A stretch of DNA of 64,000 nt from JAVBQB01 sp031549265 (GCA_031549265.1 JAVBQB010000002.1:496001-560000), one strand, 5' to 3'; shown: positions 50,759-59,329, numbered from the stretch's first letter. Notes: generated from the sequence alone by a model not told the origin. Numbers and translations: made by a program.

Positions 50759-51032
50759 CGAACAGCACATCCTCATCGTCATTATCATCTGTCGAAGCCG
50801 AGTCGTGCAACCGGTTTGCGACTGTTTCGGGCAATAGCGCGGAAAGAATGACGTGATCGCTGTCGGCAATCAGGACGGCGCGCGTCCGGCGGCCGAATGT
50901 CGCATCGATCAGCATTCCGCGGTCACGGGCGTCCTGAACAATGCGTTTGATCGGAGATGATTCCGGACCGACAATGGCAATAATTCTGCCTGCTGATACC
51001 ATGTTGCCAAATCCTATGTTAATGAGTTTCAT
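50751..51032 (-). CDS. remA: RemA-like extracellular matrix regulator (DUF370)
   Basis: 93 residues starting MKLINIGFGNMVSAGRIIAI, the RemA/YlzA signature, with VQDARDRGMLIDATFGRRTR in the middle and an acidic tail. In Bacillus RemA is a DNA-binding activator of biofilm matrix and osmoprotection genes. The order yicC-remA-gmk is conserved. Confidence 0.93.
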   Translation of the reverse strand: MKLINIGFGNMVSAGRIIAIVGPESSPIKRIVQDARDRGMLIDATFGRRTRAVLIADSDHVILSALLPETVANRLHDSASTDDNDDEDVLFDD

Positions 51033-51054
51033 AGATTACTCCCGGCGGGTACCG

Positions 51055-51930
51055 TTATTCCAGATTTTGAGTCTGTTCTCTTATTTTCTCCAATTGGGAC
51101 TTGAGTTCAATCACAATCAGAGAAATTTCAGTATCGGATATTTTTGAGCCTATCGTGTTAACCTCGCGGTTCATTTCCTGGATCAGGAAATCCAGCTTGC
51201 GTCCTGCCTCGCCGCCTTTTTCCATCAGGCTGCGGACTTGATGTATGTGGCTAGCGAGCCGGACAATTTCCTCGTCTACCGCTATTCTCTCTGCGAATAC
51301 GGCGGCCTCGGTAACAATGCGCGATTGCTCGACCGACGCGTCGCCCAGCAGTTCGTTCATTTTCCGTTCAAGCTTCAAACGGTATTCTTCCACAATCTGT
51401 GGGGCGCGAATCCCGATTAAGTCGATCATTTGCTTCATTTTATCAATTCTGGAGAGAATATCGGCTTCAAGCGCGCTTCCTTCGCGTTCCCGCATCTCCG
51501 TCATCTTGGACAGCGCCGATTTGACGATAGAAAGGACTCCGGAAGTCAGCGCATCCTCGTCCAGCTCATCGCGAATCAGCGTGAAAACATCGGGCATTCT
51601 CATGGCTCCGGATACGGAAAGGTCGTATTTCAGGCCAAAATCCTCAGACATTTCGGTCGCCGCGTTGATGTAAGCGTTCAATACGTCGCGGTTGAGCGAA
51701 ACCGTCACGTTGCCGGATGAAGCTTCCATGGTTAGAAACACTTCTACCTTGCCGCGCATTATCTCGGTTTTGATAAAAGACTTGATCGGTTCATCCAGGC
51801 TGTTTAATGTGCGCGGGAGCCTGACCGAACAGTCAAAATACCTGTTGTTCACCGATCTGATCTCAACAGTGATAATCAGACCGAGCGTTTCGTTCTGGGC
51901 TTTGCCGTAACCTGTCATACTCTTGACCAA
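51055..51930 (-). CDS. yicC: YicC/YloC family endoribonuclease
   Basis: 291 residues with the family N-terminus (TTG)VKSMTGYGKAQ, EIRSVNNRYFD near 24 and the C-terminal EEIVRLASHIHQ and GRKLDFLIQEMNREVNTIGSK. The family includes a Mg-dependent endoribonuclease. TTG 51930 with GAGGTGA upstream matches homologues. First gene of the long housekeeping operon. Confidence 0.92.
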   Translation of the reverse strand: MVKSMTGYGKAQNETLGLIITVEIRSVNNRYFDCSVRLPRTLNSLDEPIKSFIKTEIMRGKVEVFLTMEASSGNVTVSLNRDVLNAYINAATEMSEDFGLKYDLSVSGAMRMPDVFTLIRDELDEDALTSGVLSIVKSALSKMTEMREREGSALEADILSRIDKMKQMIDLIGIRAPQIVEEYRLKLERKMNELLGDASVEQSRIVTEAAVFAERIAVDEEIVRLASHIHQVRSLMEKGGEAGRKLDFLIQEMNREVNTIGSKISDTEISLIVIELKSQLEKIREQTQNLE

Positions 51931-51959
51931 ACTGTCACCTCATCCAAGCGTATTTAATT

Positions 51960-51988
51960 ATTATATCATTATTGTTCGTTCTTGTCAA
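51960..51988 (-). promoter_or_regulatory. Strong sigma-A promoter of the yicC-to-spoVM operon
   Basis: Minus strand TTGACA (51988-51983), 17 bases, TATAAT (51965-51960) with a TGA extension; consensus in both boxes. Start near 51953. Confidence 0.88.
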
Positions 51989-52000
51989 ATTTAGCGGAGG

Positions 52001-52507
52001 TCAAAGCCTGCTTATCCTGCCGGCAAAAGCGGTTATCAGCCTGCTGAAGCCAATATCGTATAAAACGAAAGTAGCGTTGGCAAGCAAAAGAATAAGAGCC
52101 CAGTGAGTGCCGGCAAAGTCAAAAAACGCGGGGAAAAAAGCTGACACAAGAAAGAAAAGCAGCATAAAAAGGGCGTTTGCGAACAGCAGCTTGACAATCC
52201 ATTCCAAAACCAGGCTGTGCAACCGCTCGATGGCGTACTTTGTTATCGGATAGTGTCCGAAAAGAATTGTATAAGTCAACACCACGCCTTTTTCGGGAAC
52301 GACAAAAAAAGCCAGAAGCGCGGTCGCGGCGAAAACGGGAATTGCCTTCACCGCTCCGTGTCGAATGACAATGACAGCGCCTGTCAAGCCAGCGATAGCC
52401 GAAAGGGCGAGGTCGGCGGTGGGCAGAAAGCTGGCAATAACGAGGATCACTACGGAGAGTGCGATCATCATTGAACATTCGGCGATATACTTAACATTTG
52501 TCTTCAT
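52001..52507 (-). CDS. Multi-pass membrane protein of unknown function
   Basis: 168 residues, with about five hydrophobic segments: IALSVVILVIASFL, LSAIAGLTGAVIVI, AIPVFAATALLAFFVV, LLFANALFMLLFFLVSAFF and WALILLLANATFVLYDIG. I do not recognise a family with certainty. The layout is reminiscent of small ECF-type or DUF2232-like integral membrane proteins. It starts 7 bases after the J-domain gene, without a strong SD, so translation is probably coupled. Confidence 0.65.
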   Translation of the reverse strand: MKTNVKYIAECSMMIALSVVILVIASFLPTADLALSAIAGLTGAVIVIRHGAVKAIPVFAATALLAFFVVPEKGVVLTYTILFGHYPITKYAIERLHSLVLEWIVKLLFANALFMLLFFLVSAFFPAFFDFAGTHWALILLLANATFVLYDIGFSRLITAFAGRISRL

Positions 52508-52514
52508 AATTCAA

Positions 52515-53174
52515 TCAACAGCAGGGGCAGAGATCGCCGCCAAAGCATTCGCAGCAGCAATCCGCGCAGCATAGGCCGGTACAGCAGTCGCACGGACGCA
52601 TACCTGTATTCGCGCCCGCGAAACGGTTGCCGAAAGACCTGTACCTCGTGCCGCTTCCCTGCATAATGTTCACTGCCTCCCGGTATTCCATATTGCCGGG
52701 ATCCATCGTCACAGCCTGGCGCAGGTGGCGCGAAGCTTCATCCATCCAGCCGCGCTTGTAATAAACGCTGCCGCGCAGGAAATACCATTCGGCGTCGCGC
52801 GTTGTGATCCTGTTGAGCATGGATTCGGCTTCGTCCAGTCTGTCGGCAGTGATGGCCGCCCGAATCTCGGGATACTTCCCCGATCCGCTGTGCTCCTGAT
52901 AGCTGTTGCCGCCGGATGAGGACCGCGCGCCGCGGAAGGCGTCCGTCCAGCTGCCGGATGAGCCGGACGCGCCGGAAGAGCCCGATTCACGCTGGCGCAT
53001 GACCTGGTCATACGCTTCGTTGATCTCTTTCATTTTGTCCTGGGCGAGATCGGCCAGCGGGTTGTTGGCGTAGTTATCCGGATGGTACTTTCGGGCGAGA
53101 TCGCGATACGCCTTCTTGACTTCCTCGTCTGTGGCGGAGTGTGATACGCCAAGCACCGAATATGGGTCGTTCAT
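52515..53174 (-). CDS. J-domain protein with TPR-like region and Cys-rich tail
   Basis: 219 residues. The N-terminal J domain (1-60) has HPD at 31-33 (KYHPDNY). A Ser/Gly linker is followed by TPR-like helices (about 100-180: AEWYFLRGSVYYKRGWMDEASRHLRQAVTMDP). The final 28 residues hold 12 cysteines (CDCC..CC..CCC..C..C..CC). AAGGAG 8 bases before ATG 53174 fixes the start. It lacks the DnaJ zinc-finger spacing, so it is a specialised co-chaperone, probably for the adjacent DUF5685 or membrane protein. The Cys tail may bind metal. Confidence 0.82.
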   Translation of the reverse strand: MNDPYSVLGVSHSATDEEVKKAYRDLARKYHPDNYANNPLADLAQDKMKEINEAYDQVMRQRESGSSGASGSSGSWTDAFRGARSSSGGNSYQEHSGSGKYPEIRAAITADRLDEAESMLNRITTRDAEWYFLRGSVYYKRGWMDEASRHLRQAVTMDPGNMEYREAVNIMQGSGTRYRSFGNRFAGANTGMRPCDCCTGLCCADCCCECFGGDLCPCC

Positions 53175-53179
53175 TAATG

Positions 53180-54058
53180 TTACTCCTTGATCCGGACATT
53201 TTGTTCCGGAAGATCTGAGACCGCGCGCTTGAGGACTTTGTCGGCCATCGCGGGCATTCCGAGATATAGAATATTGCCCAGAAGGCCGGTGCAGGTGCCG
53301 CAATCCAGCAGTTCAAATGCCGAGGCCGCCATTGCAGCCGAGTATTCCAGCGTTTGCGCGGCTTCCCGCCGTTCCGCCTCGCCCAGCGACGTGCAGTCAA
53401 AACGGCGGCCAACAGGGTTATAATTGCCGTCGCGTGCATCTCGCTCCAGATCGTCGCAGGCGTCGATAATATATATCCATCTGCCGACGTGGTACAGCAG
53501 CGTTTCGAGCGAACGCCGGTGCTCGGGGCGGGCGGCGTCCGAGGCTCTAGCGAGCATCGAGGCAAAGACATCCGCACCCGGGTCAATAGCCGCGACGCTT
53601 TCCTGTTCAATCTTCGCGAGCTTTGCCATCGATTCGGCGGCGGTTTTGTCATATTCGGGCAAACGGATGGCACTTCGCCTGTATTTGCCGGTAAACGTCA
53701 GCTCCGCGACCTTGTAGGCGGATGATTTCGGAAACCGGCTGTCCGCGGACATATCGCGAAGCCGCCACCACGCGAGCATAAGGCAAATATCGGCGGCGTA
53801 GAGAAAAGCGGGCGTAGTCTCGCAGACCAATCGTTTTTTCCATGGGCTGTAAGGGCATCGCCCGTGCTCTATGGCAGCGCCGCCCTCAACGCCGGACAAA
53901 AGCAGCGCGAGGAAGGTCAGGTCGTAGTTGACCAGATACCGCGAAATATGGCCGTATCTTTTGGCCAGCGCGTTGCAGAGGCCGCAGTAAGCCGATTTCC
54001 ATTGATCGAGCTCGCAGACCCGAAGCTGAGGAGTGAACGGTTGTATATATCCAAACAT
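53180..54058 (-). CDS. DUF5685 family protein
   Basis: 292 residues beginning MFGYIQPFTPQLRVCELDQW with the Cys pair YCGLCNAL at 24-31, features of DUF5685. The body is helical. A DACDDLERD stretch (about 195-203) resembles the Asp-rich metal motif of isoprenoid-type all-alpha enzymes, although such activity has not been shown to my knowledge. Further Cys pairs occur late (LLDCGTCTG). It lies 12 bases after cdaR, and the J-domain gene follows after 5 bases. Confidence 0.78.
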   Translation of the reverse strand: MFGYIQPFTPQLRVCELDQWKSAYCGLCNALAKRYGHISRYLVNYDLTFLALLLSGVEGGAAIEHGRCPYSPWKKRLVCETTPAFLYAADICLMLAWWRLRDMSADSRFPKSSAYKVAELTFTGKYRRSAIRLPEYDKTAAESMAKLAKIEQESVAAIDPGADVFASMLARASDAARPEHRRSLETLLYHVGRWIYIIDACDDLERDARDGNYNPVGRRFDCTSLGEAERREAAQTLEYSAAMAASAFELLDCGTCTGLLGNILYLGMPAMADKVLKRAVSDLPEQNVRIKE

Positions 54059-54070
54059 TTGTAGAGTTAA

Positions 54071-55318
54071 TCAGCCTCCGTCGACTTCGGGGGTTCCTGG
54101 CGGAAGAATCTCGATAGCGATACTATATCCGCCTCCGATCACGCCGGAGTCCGTGAAACCGTCGATTGTCACAATAACGTCAATTTTGTGCTGCCCGATA
54201 GGCAGGTCGAGATCGGCGAGGTCGGCGACGGCCCGGATATTGTTCGGCTCGATCTGGTTAACCGAGGATTCAGGCCCTCGTATCTGCACCCGGATGTTTT
54301 GGGTGATTTTACGGGCGATTTTGCCGGGGGGCGGGTTGATGATCTCAATTTGATCGACATCCAGCGATTTGGTCACCAGACCTTTAATCTGGATAGAGAC
54401 CGACGCCTCCGTGGTTCCGCTAATATTGCCGACTTCATTTGGCAGAGTGATCGGCATTTTCAGCTTCGAAGAGGTGATTACGGTAGACAGGTCTATTGTG
54501 CCGACAGTCAGTTGATTAAGACCCTGCACCAGCGACTGGTCGCCGGAAACGCGTATGCTGGGCGGGTCGATGCTGTATTCGATATTCTCGCGGGTAGCGC
54601 CGCCGCCGTTGACAAAATCGATGCCGAGCTGGACTTCTTTGACAAGTTTGACCGGCAGCGTCGCGTGTATCTGCTCAACGTCGAATGTCAGCTCGGTGGA
54701 AGTTATCTTGTTTCCCTGCTTATCAATAAGTTCAAAGGGAAAGGTCTCGTTAACGGTTTCGCTGATTTTCTCCAGTTTAAGATTGATCGCCGCGTGCGAA
54801 ATGGAGGAAACGACGCTCTCCGGACCCTTAATTTTCACGACAGCAGGATCAAGAACCGGTTTTTCGCGGATATATCCTTCGGCGACTTCACCTTCGATAT
54901 TCATTTTGACCTCGAAAGCGTCTGAAATCAGGTTTTCCACGTTAAGATTGGCGGAATAGGGCACCTGATCGACCACTTCCAAGTTGGAGGGCAGCGTCAG
55001 CGTATAGCTTCGGTTGTACTGTCCGGGCTTGCTTATGTCGGAGAGATCGAGCTTGGCGGTCACCTGATCCGGCTGAAATTTAATTACATCCAGTCCACGG
55101 CCTTTGACGCGAAGCCTCAGCGCGAGATCATCCTTGCCGACTACTATGAGGTTGCGCTGAGACAGCAAATCCTCACCCACAAAAACAGGCTTAACCGAAT
55201 CCACTGTAATGATGCGTTCAGGGTTCTCAACGCCGGTTACGTACAGCCAAATAGCGACCGATGCCAAAATCGACACGATCCAGAGCCCGATTTTTCTTTT
55301 TTTCATCCAGGTTAGCAT
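54071..55318 (-). CDS. cdaR: YbbR-domain protein, CdaA regulator
   Basis: 415 residues. One N-terminal membrane helix (about 9-28) is followed by four extracytoplasmic YbbR repeats, recognisable by segments such as GQYNRSYTLTLPSNLEVV and GPESVVSSI / GPESSVNQI. In Firmicutes CdaR binds CdaA and modulates c-di-AMP synthesis. GAGG precedes the ATG. The partner cdaA is directly upstream. glmM, which usually comes next, is absent here. Confidence 0.93.
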   Translation of the reverse strand: MLTWMKKRKIGLWIVSILASVAIWLYVTGVENPERIITVDSVKPVFVGEDLLSQRNLIVVGKDDLALRLRVKGRGLDVIKFQPDQVTAKLDLSDISKPGQYNRSYTLTLPSNLEVVDQVPYSANLNVENLISDAFEVKMNIEGEVAEGYIREKPVLDPAVVKIKGPESVVSSISHAAINLKLEKISETVNETFPFELIDKQGNKITSTELTFDVEQIHATLPVKLVKEVQLGIDFVNGGGATRENIEYSIDPPSIRVSGDQSLVQGLNQLTVGTIDLSTVITSSKLKMPITLPNEVGNISGTTEASVSIQIKGLVTKSLDVDQIEIINPPPGKIARKITQNIRVQIRGPESSVNQIEPNNIRAVADLADLDLPIGQHKIDVIVTIDGFTDSGVIGGGYSIAIEILPPGTPEVDGG

Positions 55319-55365
55319 AAAATGACCTCGGCCTGTGAAATTTGAGCTGTTTATTTAGAAAGAAT

Positions 55366-56217
55366 TCAGCGTTTGCTGGGGTTCAGCCAGAAAAAGAAGC
55401 CGCGTTTTTTGCCGGCGGTGTCGGTGGGCATCAATTCGTTGCGAAGCAGCTTTTCCAGCGTCTCCGGAGCGAGATGTCGCTTGAGCATACCACCCATTGC
55501 GACTGAGATAGATCCGTTTTCTTCGGAGACTACGACGGCAATCGCGTCGGAAGTCTCGCTCATTCCTATGGCGGCGCGGTGGCGCATACCGAGGTCGCGG
55601 CTCAGATTGGTGTTCTGTGAAAGTGGGAGCACGCATCCCGCCGCCGCGATTTTGCGGTCTCTTATTATAGCGGCTCCGTCGTGCAGAGGCGCCTTGGGAT
55701 AGAAAATGTTCTTCAAAAGCTCGGCGGAAACCTCAGACTCGATAATCGTACCGGTTTTAACGATGTCATTAAGTAGGCTTTTGCGTTCGAATATTATCAA
55801 AGCGCCGTCTCTGGACTGAGACATAGCCGAACACGCTTCCACTGTCTGAAGTATAACCCGTTCGATCTCCTGTCCGTCAATTTCCCGCTGGAATATGTTA
55901 GGAAAGCGGGATCGCCCGACCTGCTCAAGCATACGCCGCAGTTCCGGCTGGAACACAATGATAAGGGCAATCAGTCCGACTTGAATTGTGTTTGACAAAA
56001 AGTAGCTTACCATGTTCAGCCGGAAGAATCCGGCGAGTGCGGTAAAAACCAGAATGAATACTATTCCGCGGACGACCTGCATTGCGCTGGTGTTTCTCAG
56101 CAGGTCGATCAGTTTGAATATAATCACGGCAATAACGATAATGTCGAGGATATCGGCGACAGAAATGAAAGCGAAGGACTTCCACATGTCGGAAACGGTG
56201 GTTAAAAGGTCATTCAC
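55366..56217 (-). CDS. cdaA: Diadenylate cyclase CdaA
   Basis: 283 residues. Three N-terminal membrane helices (about 18-90) are followed by the DisA_N catalytic domain with the DGA motif PLHDGAAII near 178, LGMRHRAAIG near 207 and a GALIIFER segment near 138. Makes the second messenger c-di-AMP that controls potassium, osmolytes and wall homeostasis. First gene of the cda operon, 47 bases upstream of cdaR. Confidence 0.95.
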   Translation of the reverse strand: MNDLLTTVSDMWKSFAFISVADILDIIVIAVIIFKLIDLLRNTSAMQVVRGIVFILVFTALAGFFRLNMVSYFLSNTIQVGLIALIIVFQPELRRMLEQVGRSRFPNIFQREIDGQEIERVILQTVEACSAMSQSRDGALIIFERKSLLNDIVKTGTIIESEVSAELLKNIFYPKAPLHDGAAIIRDRKIAAAGCVLPLSQNTNLSRDLGMRHRAAIGMSETSDAIAVVVSEENGSISVAMGGMLKRHLAPETLEKLLRNELMPTDTAGKKRGFFFWLNPSKR

Positions 56218-56267
56218 ATCTGTACTCTCCTTAACACTATAGTATCACCGTCGCATGGGTAGGCGCT

Positions 56268-56325
56268 GCGAACTCCCGGGCGGGAGTTTGTTGATAATAT
56301 TATCACATATTGAGTGCTAATGTGA
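56268..56325 (-). promoter_or_regulatory. Putative promoter/operator region of cdaA
   Basis: On the minus strand TTCACA, 18 bases and TAATAT with a TGA extension form a possible promoter. Its -10 overlaps the perfect palindrome TGATAATATTATCA (56292-56305), close to the Fur-type box except for the missing central base. Downstream lies the hairpin AACTCCCG/CGGGAGTT (about 56270-56287) in the leader. A single CIRCE half (GAGTGCTAA, 56312-56320) is probably chance. Confidence 0.4.
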
Positions 56326-56373
56326 ATAGGAAATAATGAATTTACAATAAATTAACTACTGTGTATAAAGATA

Positions 56374-56409
56374 CCGCCAATGTCATGGCAAAAGCTGTGA
56401 CATTGGCGG
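56374..56409 (-). terminator. Terminator of the Fe-S protein operon
   Basis: CCGCCAATGTCA (56374-56385) pairs with TGACATTGGCGG (56398-56409), followed on the minus strand by TATCTTTAT. Confidence 0.7.
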
Positions 56410-56426
56410 CAAGATTAGTTGAATAT

Positions 56427-57122
56427 TCATTTGATGTTGCCGGTAAGGCTGATGGTCAAATCCTCAAGAGGTATTTGTTTGCTGGATTTTTCAAGGGCGT
56501 TTTTGACCAGCTTTGATAATCCGAAGCAGCACGGAACCTCCATATGCGCGACCGTAATGCTCTGAATGGAGTTGATGGCAAAGATCTCTGCCAGCTTGGC
56601 TTCGTAGAGCTCGGTATCGTCCAGCTTGGGGCAGCAGATAATCAGGGATTTGTCGGCCAGCAGCTTCCTGTGGAAGTCGGCGAACGCGAATGGCACGCAG
56701 TCGGCGCAGATCAAAAGGTCGCTGTTGGCGAGAAAGCGGGCGTCGGGTGCGACCAGGTGCAGCTGAATCGGCCAGTGAGTGAGTTCGGCGTCAAGCTCGA
56801 CCTCGGCCGACGACGGACATCCCGATCTGTGAGATGGCTTGGAGTCATGCTTGTGATCGTGGGTGGGCTTATGTTCATGAGTCGCGGGAATAAGGGATTC
56901 ATCAAAGGGCTGGGCTTCCCGCTCGATTATGGATATCGCGTCCTGCGGGCACTCGCCCAGACAGTTGCCCAGTCCGTCACAGTAGGTGTCTCCGACCAGC
57001 CTGGCTTTTCCGTCGATAATCTGGAGTGCGCCCTCCGCGCATTTGGGGATGCAAAGGCCGCAGCCGTCGCATTTGGATTCATCTATTTGGACTATTTTAC
57101 GCATATATGTTGTACCTGACAT
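56427..57122 (-). CDS. 4Fe-4S protein with His-rich linker
   Basis: 231 residues. An N-terminal two-cluster ferredoxin domain has CDGCGLCIPKC and CDGLGNCLGECP (residues of about 14-60). A His/Lys-rich linker (HEHKPTHDHKHDSKPSHRSG, about 82-101) follows. The C-terminal half has scattered Cys motifs LLICADCVPFAF, LIICCPKLDD and VPCCFGLS, suggesting another metal or redox site. Proteins of this layout are common in anaerobes, but the reaction is unknown. ATG 57122 with AGGAG 8 bases upstream is chosen. Second gene of a pair with the zinc-ribbon protein. Confidence 0.75.
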   Translation of the reverse strand: MSGTTYMRKIVQIDESKCDGCGLCIPKCAEGALQIIDGKARLVGDTYCDGLGNCLGECPQDAISIIEREAQPFDESLIPATHEHKPTHDHKHDSKPSHRSGCPSSAEVELDAELTHWPIQLHLVAPDARFLANSDLLICADCVPFAFADFHRKLLADKSLIICCPKLDDTELYEAKLAEIFAINSIQSITVAHMEVPCCFGLSKLVKNALEKSSKQIPLEDLTISLTGNIK

Positions 57123-57142
57123 ATCAGTCACTCCTAACTTGT

Positions 57143-57709
57143 TCAGTTCAGCAGGTCTTCGGGCAGCGTAACCGGCTTGCCCTCCGCCTTCATGTCTTCG
57201 ATTTTTTTGACCAGCGTGTATGCGTTGTCGGCAATTGGGGGCGGAAGTCCCATATCGTTAACATAGTGCTGTAAGTGTTTTCCTGCGTCATCGATAAGTC
57301 CGTGTTCGGCAGCGCGGATCAGCACGAATGCGGTCAGCAGCGGCAGCGGGTTGATTTCGCGTTCCCTGCACCACAGCTCGCCCTGGTTCATGCGCTCTTT
57401 AATAACCGCGAGCTCATCAGGCAGGTTTTCGAAAAGCCGGTCGAGGTCGTCCATGACAATCGCTCTGAATTTGCGCGGTACGACTTCGCTCATATCTGTT
57501 CCCAGACACTCCTTGGCATATGCGCACCACTCGGCGCAGCCTAGATTGAAACTGGGGTTGGCTACTTTCCGTCCGCAGCCGGGGCACTTCGCGCGGATGT
57601 CCGTTTTGAAGAATTCGATGGGTTTTCCGCAGTAAGGACAGTTGCGCTCGCTGATATCTTCAGGTTTCCAGTATCTTGTATCCTGTCCGGGACATTTCTG
57701 GATTCTCAT
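57143..57709 (-). CDS. Zinc-ribbon protein, partner of the Fe-S protein
   Basis: 188 residues. Cys pairs CPYCGKP and CPGCGRK form a zinc ribbon (about 24-46), then NLGCAEWCAYAKECLG. The rest is helical (LDRLFENLPDELAVIKERM, LPLLTAFVLIRAAEHGLIDDAGKHLQHYV), somewhat like HD-type helical bundles but without a clear HD pair. The family name was not recognised with confidence. AGGAGGGG lies 5 bases before the ATG. The Fe-S gene starts 20 bases downstream, so they are probably co-expressed. Confidence 0.7.
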   Translation of the reverse strand: MRIQKCPGQDTRYWKPEDISERNCPYCGKPIEFFKTDIRAKCPGCGRKVANPSFNLGCAEWCAYAKECLGTDMSEVVPRKFRAIVMDDLDRLFENLPDELAVIKERMNQGELWCREREINPLPLLTAFVLIRAAEHGLIDDAGKHLQHYVNDMGLPPPIADNAYTLVKKIEDMKAEGKPVTLPEDLLN

Positions 57710-57881
57710 ATTTGCCCCTCCTAACGTTTTAGAATCAAAGGTCAGTATATCTGATGACAGTCATAATGCGTTTCGCTGTGCGGTGTCGCCGGCTGTTATC
57801 TTTCCTTGCTGATTACAGTATAGTCCATAATCAATTCAATTTCGGTTACATATGTTACACATTCGGAATTTTTCAAAAAAA

Positions 57882-57921
57882 CCGGGGATATCTTCTCGCG
57901 TCAGCGAAATGATACCCCCGG
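57882..57921 (-). terminator. Terminator of the CBS-domain gene
   Basis: Minus-strand CCGGGGGTATC pairs with GATATCCCCGG (one bulge), followed by seven T. Confidence 0.9.
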
Positions 57922-57941
57922 ACGGTCTTGAAACGCGCCTG

Positions 57942-58376
57942 TTATTTTTTTGCTTTCTTGACATTGGACGAGATGTCGGCCAGCGCCTTGGAGGCCTCCA
58001 TGTCAAAACTCTGGGTTTTGGCCATATCGCCCAGCGAAAGCATACCGACAAGCCGCGTGCCGTTGACCACCGGCAGACGCCGCACCTGCTCCTTGGCCAT
58101 AAGCCGCGTAGCTTCGCGGACATCGGTATCGGGCGAGACCGAAACCACTCCGTGTGTCATAATCTGCTCGATTTTTGTACTGCTCGGATTGGCCTGAGTA
58201 GCAACGCAGCGCATGACAATATCGCGGTCGGTGACAATGCCGCACAGTCTGCCGTCAGAACCGCAGACGGGGAGAGAACCGATGTTGTGCCTGTGCAGCA
58301 GCTGGGCCGCGAGACTGGCCGTTTCATCGGGAGTAATGCTGACCACGCTTGAGTTCATAAGTTCGCTGACTTTCAT
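57942..58376 (-). CDS. Two-CBS-domain protein
   Basis: 144 residues built from two CBS repeats: MKVSELMNSSVVSITPDETA...GIVTDRDIVMR and IEQIMTHGVVSVSPDTDV...LVGMLSLGDMA, with a Lys-rich tail. Stand-alone CBS pairs bind adenosine nucleotides and act as energy or c-di-AMP/ATP sensors, but the partner is unknown. GAGG 6 bases before ATG 58376 defines the start, while the frame is open to 58562. Confidence 0.88.
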   Translation of the reverse strand: MKVSELMNSSVVSITPDETASLAAQLLHRHNIGSLPVCGSDGRLCGIVTDRDIVMRCVATQANPSSTKIEQIMTHGVVSVSPDTDVREATRLMAKEQVRRLPVVNGTRLVGMLSLGDMAKTQSFDMEASKALADISSNVKKAKK

Positions 58377-58443
58377 AACACACCTCAAAGATCGGGCTGC
58401 CACGGCATTTTCGCCTGATCCGCAGCCAATATTTTCAAGAGTA

Positions 58444-59289
58444 TTATTTCTCGCAGGCGGGTGATTTATACTCAAGCGTCCTGATAAGCGGGTTCTTTCC
58501 GCGCCACGCAAAAGCCCGGTCTCCGTACAGGCGCTGGAAATCGTCATCGGTAAGGGTTTCAAGCTGCTCCAGCGTCAATGACGGGATCAGGCCGTCCCGG
58601 AATTCGCGAATTTGGGTTATCCCGGCGGTGAGATTATGCGGACAGGCGTCCATGCAGTGATCGCAGCCCCAAATATAATCACTGCGTCTCAGTATATCGC
58701 GCTCCTGTTTGCCGGGCGGGGATTTTGACTGGGTCAGATGCGACGCGCAGATGCCGCGGTCAAACTTCCTGCTGCCTTCCGCAAAACTGATGGCTCCCGA
58801 AGGGCAGGCTGCTGCGCACCTGCCGCACATATCGCAAAAACCCGCGTCATCACAGGCCGGAAGCTCTGCGGAAGTGAGGATGCAGCCGAGCACTACGTAT
58901 GAACCGAATGGAGGACAGATGGCCAGCCCGTGAAGGCCGGTCATAGCGGTTCCGGATAACCTCGCAGCCGCGACCTCGGGCAGTGGTGACGCATCCACCA
59001 GCACTGCATGAGACTTGAGGAGTGAGTCAAGGTTTTCGGCGGCCTTTTGAAGCCTGTCTCCGACAACAGCGTGGTAATCCAGCCCGCGTGCGTATTTCGC
59101 GATATTTCCCACAGCCTGTCCGGTATAATACGGAAAAGCTGCGCATATCACCGAACGGGCGCCCGGAAGCGTTTGACGTATCCGCTCAATCGCCCGGTCA
59201 GGCATGTGCGCGGCCAATTTGCGGAGAGGTACGGTTCCCGAATTCGCCGCGCCAGCGTTCTTTAGTTTTGTTTTGATGATATTAATCAT
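58444..59289 (-). CDS. QueG-like epoxyqueuosine reductase family protein
   Basis: 281 residues. Segments typical of QueG are YARGLDYHAVVGDRL near 77 (cobalamin-site Asp-Tyr-His), CDMCGRCAAACPSGAI near 165 and CDHCMDACPHN near 217, which bind two [4Fe-4S] clusters. Compared with standard QueG (about 380) the C-terminal HEAT-type part is missing. It may still reduce epoxyqueuosine in tRNA or be a related B12/Fe-S reductase. GAGGG before ATG 59289 sets the start; the longer frame to 59472 is not homologous. Confidence 0.75.
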   Translation of the reverse strand: MINIIKTKLKNAGAANSGTVPLRKLAAHMPDRAIERIRQTLPGARSVICAAFPYYTGQAVGNIAKYARGLDYHAVVGDRLQKAAENLDSLLKSHAVLVDASPLPEVAAARLSGTAMTGLHGLAICPPFGSYVVLGCILTSAELPACDDAGFCDMCGRCAAACPSGAISFAEGSRKFDRGICASHLTQSKSPPGKQERDILRRSDYIWGCDHCMDACPHNLTAGITQIREFRDGLIPSLTLEQLETLTDDDFQRLYGDRAFAWRGKNPLIRTLEYKSPACEK

Positions 59290-59329
59290 TTTACCCTCAG
59301 ATATTAATAAAAAAAATGCCCTGAAACCC

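Noticed and set aside
56312..56320. CIRCE half-site GAGTGCTAA near cdaA
   Set aside because: No second half at 9-base spacing, so HrcA binding is unlikely.
57847..57862. GTTACA-TAT-GTTACA direct repeat upstream of the zinc-ribbon gene as a WalR or CRP/FNR site
   Set aside because: Spacing is 3 bases rather than 5 for WalR, and it is not a palindrome as required for CRP/FNR.
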